A stretch of DNA of 64,000 bases, taken from the NCBI GenBank assembly GCA_013399875.1, contig VXAZ01001116.1, forward strand, positions 1,347,696 to 1,411,695, written 5' to 3'. This DNA is from Gymnorhina tibicen. Its lineage: Eukaryota > Chordata > Aves > Passeriformes > Artamidae. Positions within the stretch are counted from its first letter, which is position 1, and every line of letters begins with the position of its first letter. The position numbers were made by a program, and so were the translations under genes. The notes under the pieces are model-generated. The model ran no database searches. It was not told the origin of the DNA and worked only from the letters and a program-made list of their open reading frames with translations. Positions 25,001 to 35,621 of the stretch are shown in pieces.

Positions 25001-27399
25001 GGAGGCATTTCAGTGTCATATGCTGAAGGAGTGTCTGGCACCTGACATTTTATCTCAACTAGCTGTCCCATGCTTTGCAGCTCACCTTCAATAACCACCT
25101 GACAGAGGAAAAAATTGTGACCCTGAGGATTTAAACAAAACAGTCAAAGCTTGATTTTCTACTGTTTTGTATGTCTTGTGATGATCTATGGCTCTCTAGA
25201 AGAAGGACAAAGTCGCTCTGAAATGTGGCCTTCCTTGAGAAGAAGAACTTTACGCCAATTTTGTTTCCCTGGGGTAGAACGTAAATCACTGCATGACCTA
25301 CAAGGTCAGTTCTCCAAGCAGACTTGTCCTCTTTTTCTGCCATTCTGTTTAAAGCCCCTTTCACAGCTTAAACAGTGAATTAAATCAAGGGCAGGACTGC
25401 TGGAGAAGGTGGCTGTCTCGGGGAGCTGAACCACAGTTGTGTGCTGCGAGCTGTCCCCAGCTCCTGATGTGCACACAGCACTTTGCCAGGCACTCAAAGG
25501 TGCATGTTTCAGCTGCTTGTGCCCCCTGACAGCACAAATTAATATGGTGTTTTTTAAAGATGTCTGTGTCTCTAGACATTGCCTACATAGCCTTTCTTAT
25601 AATTATAGATCTGTAATTATATATTTAATGATGACACCCCCTCTGTCTGATGATAAATATATTTTTTCATAATAGCACTTAAGCATTGCATATTTACTAA
25701 TCAAAAGGAGATTTGCACTGCAAATGAAGAATTACAAATTAACTATACCATACCTTTAATTGTACCATAAATAATCTGGATCATTTCCCAAGAAATTATA
25801 TTAGAGCTCTTGTAAAGGCACTTACCCTGGGTGCCTGCAATGGTCCACATCTCGTGCTTACTCTGACAATGTAAGAAATCCAAAGTGCTAAGTTTTCATT
25901 ACTACTGCCTCTGAAGTAACTGCAGTGCACTTAAAATAGATGTACAATTCATGAAAATGAATCATTAAAAGGGATGGAGTTGAATTGTGCCTGGCAGATG
26001 TTGTCACAAACATTGCTGAAATACTTAAACACTTCTTCCAGCAAGTGACGATGGGATGCTTGGCAGCAAAATTATGCCGTAGCCGGAGAAATAATGCTTT
26101 TCATGCTAATGCAAGAAAGGCTTCATAAACAACCTCATGGAGCTCTACTGCACAGTTCTGAGGATGCTCCTTCCTGATCTGTTGGGTAGCTCTTGGACAA
26201 GGCTACATCATCCTACCCATAGTGATCCCCCACCTCAGCCCTGGAAAAATGAGAAGTTGCAAGCAGAAGGAGGCAGAGGACAGTCTGGCCTGAGCTGTTC
26301 TCCATCCCCTGGGCTCTGCATGTAAGTCTCCCTGCTCCCTGCTCACCCATGGACCCGGCGCGCAGGGCTCATCTGCTTCTCTCATCTAGAAGCAGCTCGA
26401 TAGGGTTAATTTTTAGCCACACAAACCTGAGTGGGGCAGAGGAGGAAATCCTGGACAGCAGTAAAGAATGGGTTGGTTTAAGATGGCCAATGCCCTGAAA
26501 CCAAGGTTTTGAAAAACACAGTAATTTTCTGTGTCCTTCCTGCTGAAGGGGTCAACCCCAAAAAATGTTTTGGCAAGTATTGTAACTGCATGATCTGCAA
26601 TGGCTTGTTTTCATCATCTCCTTGTGTGCAGACATTTTTTTAAGGGGACTTGATCATGGGCAAGACTGCAGGCTCTCCAAGACACAGCTGCAAGCTTGAT
26701 GGAACCCCATCTTTGGTGAGTTCATTTTGGTGTTTAAATATGGCAGGTCCACAGCAGACTCTTCTTCATGTCACACATGGTAAATGCCCTGGCCATCTTC
26801 CTGTGATCCAGGGAAAGCAGACTGAGGGGCAATTCCACTCACATGACACAAAAAGTAATTCTAATTTTTTCCCCTCATTAATGTTTCTCCAAATAAAACT
26901 AGTGTATGTAGGGGTGAGTTCTTACTAGCAGGAAAATATCTTGGTTGGAGGCTTATTTTAACTTCTGGAGGAAAACAGCCTTATCAGATTCCTCTGCAAT
27001 TGAATAAAGCATGTGGTCTCCCAGTTTATCTAGGATTTAAATAAGATCCATGCTAATGCTGATGGCTTCAAAGCACACAGCACCTAAACATACTTTGACA
27101 GATGATTTTTTTTCTGTGTGTAAGTGAAAAGAGTACATCCTGGTAGAGGAGTTTATCAGTTCCAGCCTAGCTAATGAGCTTAGTCTTCTTTCTGTACTGC
27201 TGAAATTATACAGAAGTGCCTGCCTGAAGGAGGCATATTGATGAAATCTTGCTTCAGCTCTGAGCATTGAGAAGCTAAATCACTTGGATCACTCGCCAAA
27301 AGAGTTTCCTCACACTCTGCGGGGTCTGCCTGAAGGCTGGGCTCTTTGCTGTTCTCAGCTCAGCTGTCAGCACCCACTGATCTACAGCAGGCTGGTGTG
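19018..27399. other. Intergenic, no recognised gene
   Basis: No known exon found. A homopolymer of 13 T lies at 21177-21189. A GC-richer block at 22030-22480 is open in several frames (longest 146 codons) without a domain. AT-rich blocks at 22640-22930 and 25540-26130 look like candidate conserved noncoding DNA (see findings). Other frames in the interval are short and low in information. Confidence 0.5.
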
Positions 27400-27642
27400 T
27401 CAGCCAGGGAAGCAGTGACTGGCTGGGCTACCTGAAACATTTTTCCTTGCATCATCCGTGCATGATGTGGAGCTGGCCTCCAAACTGAGCATCTCTCTTA
27501 TGATGGATATCCTCTGTGGCTGAATCTCACTGTGTTCATGTGACTTCAAAGATGCAATTTTTCTTGCTATGGTATCAGTCATTCCTTCTGCCTCTGGGTT
27601 AGCAAGTTTTCTGAGGACTTGGAAACACTCCTCATCTGACAT
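27400..27642 (-). CDS. Hypothetical ORF, 80 aa
   Basis: ATG-initiated frame on the minus strand whose peptide (starting MSDEECFQVLRKLANPEAEG) is charged, helix-like and low in the Ser/Cys/Trp excess typical of chance frames. It is preceded directly by an in-frame TAG, two codons before the ATG. That is compatible with an ATG start, or with an exon whose acceptor is that TAG, although the polypyrimidine tract is poor. A possible donor (TCAG|GTAGCC) occurs near the 3' end. No family is recognised and no partner exons were found. It may be a relic exon, a small gene or chance. Confidence 0.18.
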   Translation of the reverse strand: MSDEECFQVLRKLANPEAEGMTDTIARKIASLKSHEHSEIQPQRISIIREMLSLEASSTSCTDDARKNVSGSPASHCFPG

Positions 27643-28898
27643 TTTCTATTTTAGCAATTCAGAATGTGGACAATCTACTTTGCAGTATTTTACACTATTA
27701 ATTTCATCCATTTCTGGTGCGCAAATGCTAAGATGCTTTCTATAGTACATCAACTCTAAGCAGTGTTACCAGTGCTTCACAAATCCTTTGCACTTTGTTT
27801 TCCCTTCTGATGAAAGGTCTGCTCTGTTTCCTGGGTTATGAATCTCCACAGAGCCTGTCTCAGTAACTCCCTAAAGCTTTCTCCTTCTCAGAGTTATTGC
27901 TGCCATGCTCTTTTACATAACACCATTCAAAAGCTGGTTTTTTTCTGCACAAGCACACAGTCATGTTCATAGTTCCTCTGAAGCTGTGTCCCATCATCCT
28001 CCTCCTTGCTTTCACTAATATCCACCAGCATGACATGGCTTTTTGAAAGCCCTGTGGCACCTGGCAGCTTGTGCCCACATGAGATGGGTCTCTGGGCTCA
28101 TTGCACATGCACATGGCTGATTGCCACAGCTGGTGGTGGGACACAGCTCTGGGTAAACCCAAGTCCCCGTGGTAAATCCACATCTAATGCGGCAGCCAAG
28201 GCTTCATAGCAGTAAAGCAGCATTTGCTTTCTCTCTTCTTACCTATGGCACGTCCTGCCTGAAGCCTCTTCTGAAGCTGAGAAGGTGAAATTGTGGTAGC
28301 CTGAAAACAATGTTTGAAGAATAAGAAAATATACCACAAAACAGCTCTTTCATTCTATTGCCGAGCACATATTATCCTCATTTAAAAATGCCAGTGCTGC
28401 ATGTGTATGCTAATGTGGTTTTGCTTTTTAACTGAGAGCCCTTCTTTCCTTGTAAAGCTGGCAGTAAGGATGTCTGTTGAAGGACTGGTTGGTCTCTTGA
28501 GCCTAAGCAACCCATCTATTTATGTTAAAAGACTGAAAAGGTCCACTCATTATCAAAACTCTGTAACTGAGTTTCCAGAGAACAAATGAATCAGAGAGCA
28601 CTTGTGTTTTCCTGAACATAGCAAAGATTTCAAGAGACAGCTTTATTTTTTTTTCAGGAAAGGACATATATTTTTACCAATTTTAGTCACGAAAAAACAT
28701 GAAGGTGTTAGAGACTTCAAAGTTATTCCTGAAGGAATAACTAGCTCCTCAGAGGGCTGGAACACAAGGCAGCACCTGGAAAATACCCGCATTTCAGGTA
28801 AACTCTTGCTGGTTGGTGTTACCAGCATAACAAAGAGTCATAAAACATTGTTCCTGTACCTTATGTAAAAGCACATCAAGTTTTGCTTTGCAATTCAG

Positions 28899-28947
28899 AT
28901 TGATATAAATTAATAATTTATATTACTAATTGATATAAATTAATAAT
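28899..28947 (+). repeat. 30-bp tandem duplication, 1.6 copies
   Basis: The 19-mer attgatataaattaataat begins at 28899 and again at 28929, without mismatch, giving a 30-base period. Confidence 0.85.
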
Positions 28948-31900
28948 ACCACAATTTCATTTCCATGTGAGGGCGAATTTAAGGTTGTTTGTGATTCTAT
29001 AAGAAAACTGACATCCATGTTTTACAGTTGCCCCATTACTTGTTTTTGGTGGCATTCACCAGTACGTAAAAGCCCCAGCTCCAAATTCCTGCTCCCTCTT
29101 AGCAAACACTTGCAGAAGCAGCGTGTTCTCTCTGTTGAGAGCCATAGCACACGTGTGGCTTGCTCAGCATTTGGCTGCTGGTGCCAGGGGAACAAACCCC
29201 TCCACAGAGAGGGGAAGGATGCATCAGGGCTGGAGACACACTGGCCAGCCTGGTAGAGACCACATATTAGCCAAGCTCAGAGCAGGAGCTGTTATTTCAT
29301 GACTTGCATGGAGTCTAGAATGTAATTACCACTGAACAAATAGCACTAACAATAACAGTTGTACTGCTGTACTGATAGCTTTGTGCTTCTCTTTGCATTG
29401 TGTTGCACCGTAGACCTTACCCTGGTTTTAAACCATGAACCCTGATTATTACAGCACACAGAGAGGAATTACACCCTCCTACACAGTCTATGCTGCCAAC
29501 AGGGTGGCTGCCCTGGGTGCCTCGGTAACGGCATTGTGCAACACACAAATGCCTTTAATCATCCCAGCACTGCTCCCACAGTGTCTTGTTTAGACTACTT
29601 AAAATAACCTACCCAAATTATGAATCTTTGCATAAGAAATGATGTGTGTTTCTAAACACAATGAGACACATTCTGCACAAAGGTTGGTTGGGAAGTGGGA
29701 GTGAGCCTCTGTGCAAGAGGCAATTCAGCAGAGAACTCGCATTGTCTTTAACACTGCAATTAGCCTAAAACATTGTTCTTGTAAATAAAAAGATTTGCAG
29801 TGTGGCTACTGCTGTGGAAAGCTTTCGATGAAATATTTAGGGTAGTGCTTTCTGAATGCAGCTGATTTTCAGAAGACGTATCAAAGTTTCATAGGGGCAC
29901 TAACTTAATCACAGATGATGAATGATTTTATTTTTATGTTGGACTTTAACAAGGCTGGATGAATGTGGGGTGGCTTAGGGAATCTGCGCGTGCCGAGGGC
30001 CGCCTGAGTCACAGCTTTTGGAGAGCTGCTTCCCTCCAGCTGAGCACATCGTGTCAGCCTTAACGGGGCTCTGGGCCCTCACGCTGCCTTTGCAGCTGAA
30101 CCCAAATGCAGGGAAACCTGCCAATTATGAGAGAACTTCACAACCAGCAGCACAGCCTTTGGTTAAATCCTCATTAACCACCTCTACCCTGCTCCTGGCC
30201 CAATCTCTCCAGGCACAGACAAATCCCATTGAGGTGGAAAGAAAAGGAAGCAGAAGTGTGTTTCTGTGAGGCATTGGCTGTACCTTTTGTATTGCCAGGT
30301 TGTCCTCACACCCTGCCAAACTGGCTCAGCTGTGAGGGAACTGTGGTGGTGGGAGTTTGCAGAGACAGTCCAAGGTGCAGGAACAGCACAGCTGCTGCTG
30401 ACACCCCACACTGTTCCTCCACTTTCACCATTGTGCTGCAAAAAAATCTGCTCCTCCAGCCTGATCTAAAAGTTCCGGAAAGCAGAAAAAAGTTTTCATG
30501 TAAAATTGCAAGAGAAACAGAGTGATGTGGGATGATGTACATAACAAGCCATTTAGAAGACAGTACTACGGATCCCTTTTCTTGGGATCAGATGGAGACT
30601 ACATAGAAAATTCAAGCATGTCATATTTCTCCATCCAACAAACAATGACGATTTAATCATGATCTGTAGTGAGTGGCTGGATTTCAATACAAGCCTGTCC
30701 CCCCAGCCTGAGCCCCAGGACCGCCTGTGCTGCACAGCTGCCTGGCAGTTTGGGCACAGAGATAGCAGAACCCCATCCTTTGCTTTCCTCTGATCCTCTT
30801 CAGCAGGTGGAGCACTTTTTTGGCAGCAGAAATGTTACCCAGGAGATGCAAGCAGGCATCAGCTTTGCTCAGGGCAAGATGAAGCTGGCCCCCCTGCCGC
30901 TCTGCCTTGCCCAGAGTCAGCCACAGCGGTGTGGGGTGCAAAGCAGGGTTGCTCCCCAAGGGCTGTGCAGGAGAGCATGGGACACATCCTGCTCAGACCA
31001 CTGGGCCTGCTTGCTCTGGGAAAGGGCACGACACACCAGTATGGTGCTGGGAAGGGAAGGGGCGAATGCACTGCTCCGGAGTCACAGGTTTGCCAAGCAG
31101 ATGAGTGGTGGCCCTTTTACATGCTGTGAGTTTCCAGCACTGCCTCAGATGTGCTGGGAACATGAATATTTTTCTGTTGTGCCTGTGCCAAATCAGTTAC
31201 AGCATCCAGCAGCTGTGCTGTGTGTTTTGACTGAAGAGAAACCACTTGATGTCAGCATAAAGTAACTCATTATCAATACATTCACCCAAATTCACATTTA
31301 GGATTTTCAGAAATTATTACCATTATATTAAGCTATATGTTTAAATCTTTGCAGCTAATTAATATGCACAGATTAATATACAGCCCATACTCAGCCTCAG
31401 GTACTGGGAACATTTCTGATATAATAAAGCTAAAAGCAGAGTGGCAGGGACATATTACCTCACCAGATGGCACAGTTTGTTAAAACAAACCAACGCATTT
31501 CTAAAAGAGTGTTCTAATCTCCACTTGAAACACATTTTAATTTAAAATGGAGGGACATTTACATAAAAAGGGCTCAGAGAACAAATATTTCACAAGTTAG
31601 ATAAGGGCAGTTCTGGTTTAAGGCAATAAAAGGTGGGAAATCATAAGCTAATTAAAAACATTCTCAGCGATGGAATTTCAAGCATAACTGTTATTTGTGA
31701 GGAATTTAGATTGTTATGGAAAGCTTTCCTCTGGAAGGTGACAGCCAGTACAGTCTGTGTTCGAGAGTCATCAGCACAAGTGAGGTACAGAATTGTGCAA
31801 ATAACAATCTGACGGGAAAACAAACATTTTATTTTGGAGGACTGAATCCTTTAAGGGTTTTATTAAACCTTAGGTCACTCCTGGAATGGAAATGCTGTTC

Positions 31901-34900
31901 TGTAATGAGAGTCTGAATATGCTGGAGAATAAATTAAAGGAGACAAAATGTATTTTTTAAGATTATAGTCTGATTAGGCCAGTTGCTGTCTGAAAAAAAG
32001 AATTAGCATGTCTTGGTGAATTCACTATTTGAAGTAAAAAAAATTGCTGGATCTTTGCATGTCATGGAAGTAGGTTACAAACTCAAAGGTGGGCATAGGT
32101 GGTTTGTCTGATTGACACCTGCGTTGTTCAATCCAATCCTTGGGTTTATACCTTTTACTTTTACTAATCTGAGGCCATCTTAAAGCAATATGGGTGCCTA
32201 AATCGTTGTTGCTCCAAGACCCAAGAAGGATGACCAGACATCAGCATCATGCTCTGAGGCTCTCCACACCTCTGCCAGGAGGCTCGGGCAGCCTGCACTG
32301 CCTGCACTGGCCTCCCCGAGAGGAACATCACCTGTTCAGCCGGGCTGAAACCCCAGTCCTGCAGCATCTCCTGCAGCCTTACCCACAGCTTGGTGTCTCT
32401 CCAACAGAGAAACGTCTTTTCTCTGACAGAGACAATGTCTTTTCTTCCAAAAAGGGAGCAGAAGGTGATTGTGATGCTGTTGGGCAACAATGTGAAGGAT
32501 GTGGGAGAAGGTCTGTTTCCCAACCTGCCCAGAGTTTGCTGGGCTGTCACCTCTGTCCAGCTCTGATCTTTTGGCTTGCAATGTGTACGAGGTTTGCCTC
32601 TGATGTCCTCCCTCTGTTCTCACACAAAAGGTGAGAAAATCCTTCTTGCCCCATTTTTTTTCATTTCTTTCTGCCGTTTCCCCACATCTCCCTTGCTCCA
32701 TCCTTCTGCTGCCCGTCTCTTAGAGCAAGAGCTGTCTTGACTGTTTCTGACGTGTTTTTGATTTTCATGGGAGACCTTTAGCACCTTCATACTACAGAAA
32801 AGAAGAAGAGTAAATGTTTTCTCCCATTTTGCTGAGGCAAACCACATGAGACACAGTTAAGAAACATTTTGATGCAGAAACGTTTTTTCACTGCAGATAA
32901 ATTGCAATATTTTATGTTCTCCACAAAGAAACAATGCACTGAAGAGTAATTCAGAGAGCTGACATTGCCATCCTGATGCCTTTCTTATGGAAAGACACAG
33001 CTTCAAAAGAAAAATTGTAACGACCAGGAGGAGTCAGAAGAGCTTGACCAATCTCTACTTCCATCAATAGAACGTGCAGTGGGAAAAGACCAATGGTAGA
33101 ATTTTAACCTCACTGACAGGGGTCTCGCTGAATGAGAGCAGATCTGAGCTTCGCTCTTGATTCTTCTATTATTTCCTGACATTTTTTAAAACATGAGCTA
33201 TAAAATACATTAACAGTCTCTGACTGGAGCCAGAAACAGTCAGAAATTCAGAGATAAATGGTATTTTGCAGAAAAGCAAGATGTTGCCACTTACTGAATA
33301 ACATGTAACTTTTTACTGCAGCTCACCACTACGACCTCCTCTTCCTACACCAACTCAGCATCTTGGCTGTACTACACCCACTTTCCATTTTTTGGATACC
33401 TCTTACATATTTTTATATTTTTTCTTAAGTATTTAGATCCAGAATCAGCACATTCATATGCTGACCACATTTTGCTTCTTTGAGAACTTATGCTCAGGGA
33501 CCATTATTTTTTGACCAGGACAACAGGCAGATATCCCAAACATCTGCAGTTCATGGGCCTCATAAAATTCATCCAATTTGAAAGATAGTGAAAGAAAAAG
33601 AAAAGCCTAAACCAAAGCAAGTATTAAATGGTGAATCCAAAGGTAGCTCACTTGTTACCATCTCAGCCCTCCTCTTAGTCTGCTCACATCAGCCATACAA
33701 GCTGTACCTGTTTAAATAAAACATGGGCAAGTATTTACAGTCTGGTGTATCCAACAAATTCACTTTCCCATATTCTCAGTAGTTCTTAGGAGCACCACAA
33801 GGGAAAAAACTCCACCTATTTGGTGTGCTTTAAAAGCAGCTAGAGATGTAGAAACACTTCCTCTCCCCTCTCTTTTTCTGTATTCTTTACCTCCAAAAAC
33901 ACAAGTCACAAAAAACCCCAGAAAATAAATGAGCAAAAAGTGAGATAAGGTATTAAGTTTATTTTGGAGCTCAGAATTATTTCAGAGAGCTGCTTTTCAC
34001 TCCTATCAAATGCATATGTATAAGCTTTAAATCAAAATGTTTTGCTATCACTGTTAAGCTAGAAATCTGCCTGCTGTCCCTTGTAGCTAGATGCCAGGTA
34101 AATAAACAACCAACTGGCTTAAGCAAATTAGGTAAATAGTGTTTGTGGGCAGGTAGTTTTGTTCAGCATGTGGCATATAAATGTTTATTAACACTGTTAA
34201 CTTGGAGAAATGCTGAGGTAAAGGACGAGATTATAGCAAATGTACAGATTAAAACAGAAACATTTGTCAAAAACAATGTGCAGAGAAGCAAATAGTAAAC
34301 ACCACATGAGTTTGCTGAGGCCAAATGCTCTCATTTAATAAATGAAACACTTCATTAATCCTCCATGACAGAAGTAATGCTTGGAATGGAGAACAGATCC
34401 AAATGGAAATATTTTTTAAAGTCACATCCCATGAGTCTTCCTGGCAGCCCAGGCAGGAACCACAGTCTCTCCCAGGCAAGGAGCAGTATAACAAAGACAG
34501 CCCCTCTCAACTCTCGCTCTTACAACTCCTGCCTGCTGCCAAAATGTTTGGGGCGGATAACTGAGCAGCTAGAGGAGCTATGGCTTGTGTGGGTTGCCTT
34601 AGAGATGCTCCTGGTCCCTGAGTGCTGTGTGCCAGCTGTGATCCAGATGCCAAAAATATGTTGTGACAGAGTTGTCCCTGTGCTGTGTCCTACATGAAGA
34701 CACCCACTTACCACTGTGGCACTTGCTTTGAGGGTTGCCCAGAAGCAAAGCACATGGTGGTGGCAAATCCCTGTACTTCAAGTGAGCCCTCCAGCACTGG
34801 GTGCCTTTCTGCTGGAGCACTCAGAGCTCTGTGATCAGCTGCATGTCTCATCTTTACCCTAAAACAGTATGTTCCCATTTTTCAGGGTTAGGTCTTGAGA

Positions 34901-34941
34901 CACACATTGGATTAATCTTCTCTAACATCCAAGCATGATGG

Positions 34942-34946
34942 AGGTG
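34942..34946 (+). repeat. Target-site duplication, left copy (AGGTG)
   Basis: Five bases immediately before the LTR start, identical to 35617-35621 just after the LTR end. Five-base duplications fit ERVL-like and some class II avian retroviral integrases. Confidence 0.8.
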
Positions 34947-35616
34947 TGTCTTGGGGTGACATTGGTGTATGCTGTTGTATCCCCTACCACTGCTCTATGC
35001 CCAGACATGATTCCTGAGCCTTTCTATGCCTTTAAAACTGGATGCAAGAGACAGAGAAAAAAACTGAGCGAACTTTTCAAAACAGTTTGTGCTTCAAGGA
35101 CACAGAGATTAGTTACTTCTGCAGCGGGCAGAGGAAGCATTTTTTTTTTTCTGGCTTTTCGGTCAGTTTTTTCAGCTCTGTTTCTTTGGAGAGGGACGGA
35201 GAGTTGAGTTTTTTTTCCTTCTTGGGACTTCAGGTTTTTTTTCCCTTCTTCTCTTCTGAACTTGTTCAGAACACCAGAACATCAGAACCCCACCGGGGGA
35301 CCTTCCACTGGCCTGGAGGGGGGGGACCCCCACGCCAACCCAGCTCCGAGGAGGAGGAGAGAGACCACACCCACAGAAGGACTCTAAAATCTTTCAGGTT
35401 TTCTCTCCAGAGCGAGAGATTTTATTATTTAGCATTATTAGTATTGTTTTCCTGTGTGTTTGTTAAATAAATAGTTTTATTTTCTCCTTCACTTTCCTCT
35501 GAGGAAAATTTGTTTTTTCCCGAACCCAGTTGGGGGGAGGGGTGGTTTGTAACCTGCCTTCCTTTGAGGAGACGTTCCTTTTGGATGTTTCCCTGAATTT
35601 GGCCTAAACCGCCACA
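34947..35616 (+). mobile_element. Solo LTR of an avian endogenous retrovirus
   Basis: A 670-bp element starts with TGTC and ends with CCTAAACCGCCACA, so the termini are the inverted TGT...ACA expected of LTRs, and it is bracketed by perfect AGGTG duplications. Inside are a TATA-like TTTAAAA at 35031-35037, long T-runs (35140-35150 and others), a G8/C5 stretch near 35318-35330, and AATAAA at 35466-35471, in the order U3, R, U5 on the plus strand. No gag, pol or env sequence is adjacent, so internal recombination between two LTRs has left a solo copy. The CCTAAACC..CACA end is common to passerine/avian ERVL-like LTRs as I remember them. The 142-codon frame crossing it is incidental. Preserved duplication and clear motifs suggest moderate age. 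Confidence 0.88.
35466..35471 (+). promoter_or_regulatory. LTR poly(A) signal AATAAA
   Basis: Canonical hexamer within the solo LTR, 145 bases before its 3' end. Marks the R/U5 boundary region and could end plus-strand transcripts passing through the region. Confidence 0.7.
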
Positions 35617-35621
35617 AGGTG
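35617..35621 (+). repeat. Target-site duplication, right copy (AGGTG)
   Basis: Identical to 34942-34946. Removing the LTR and one copy restores a continuous pre-insertion sequence. Confidence 0.8.

Larger units (their letters stand above)
27643..34946. other. Intergenic, no recognised gene
   Basis: Holds a small AT-rich tandem duplication (28899-28947), a GC-richer block with a 198-codon open frame lacking an early ATG (30669-31265), and a homeodomain/POU-motif-like AT block at 31300-31400. No exon of a known gene and no clear interspersed repeat was recognised. Confidence 0.5.

Noticed and set aside
35042..35470. 142-codon ORF rich in Phe and Ser
   Set aside because: Falls entirely inside the solo LTR and is produced by its T-rich tracts.
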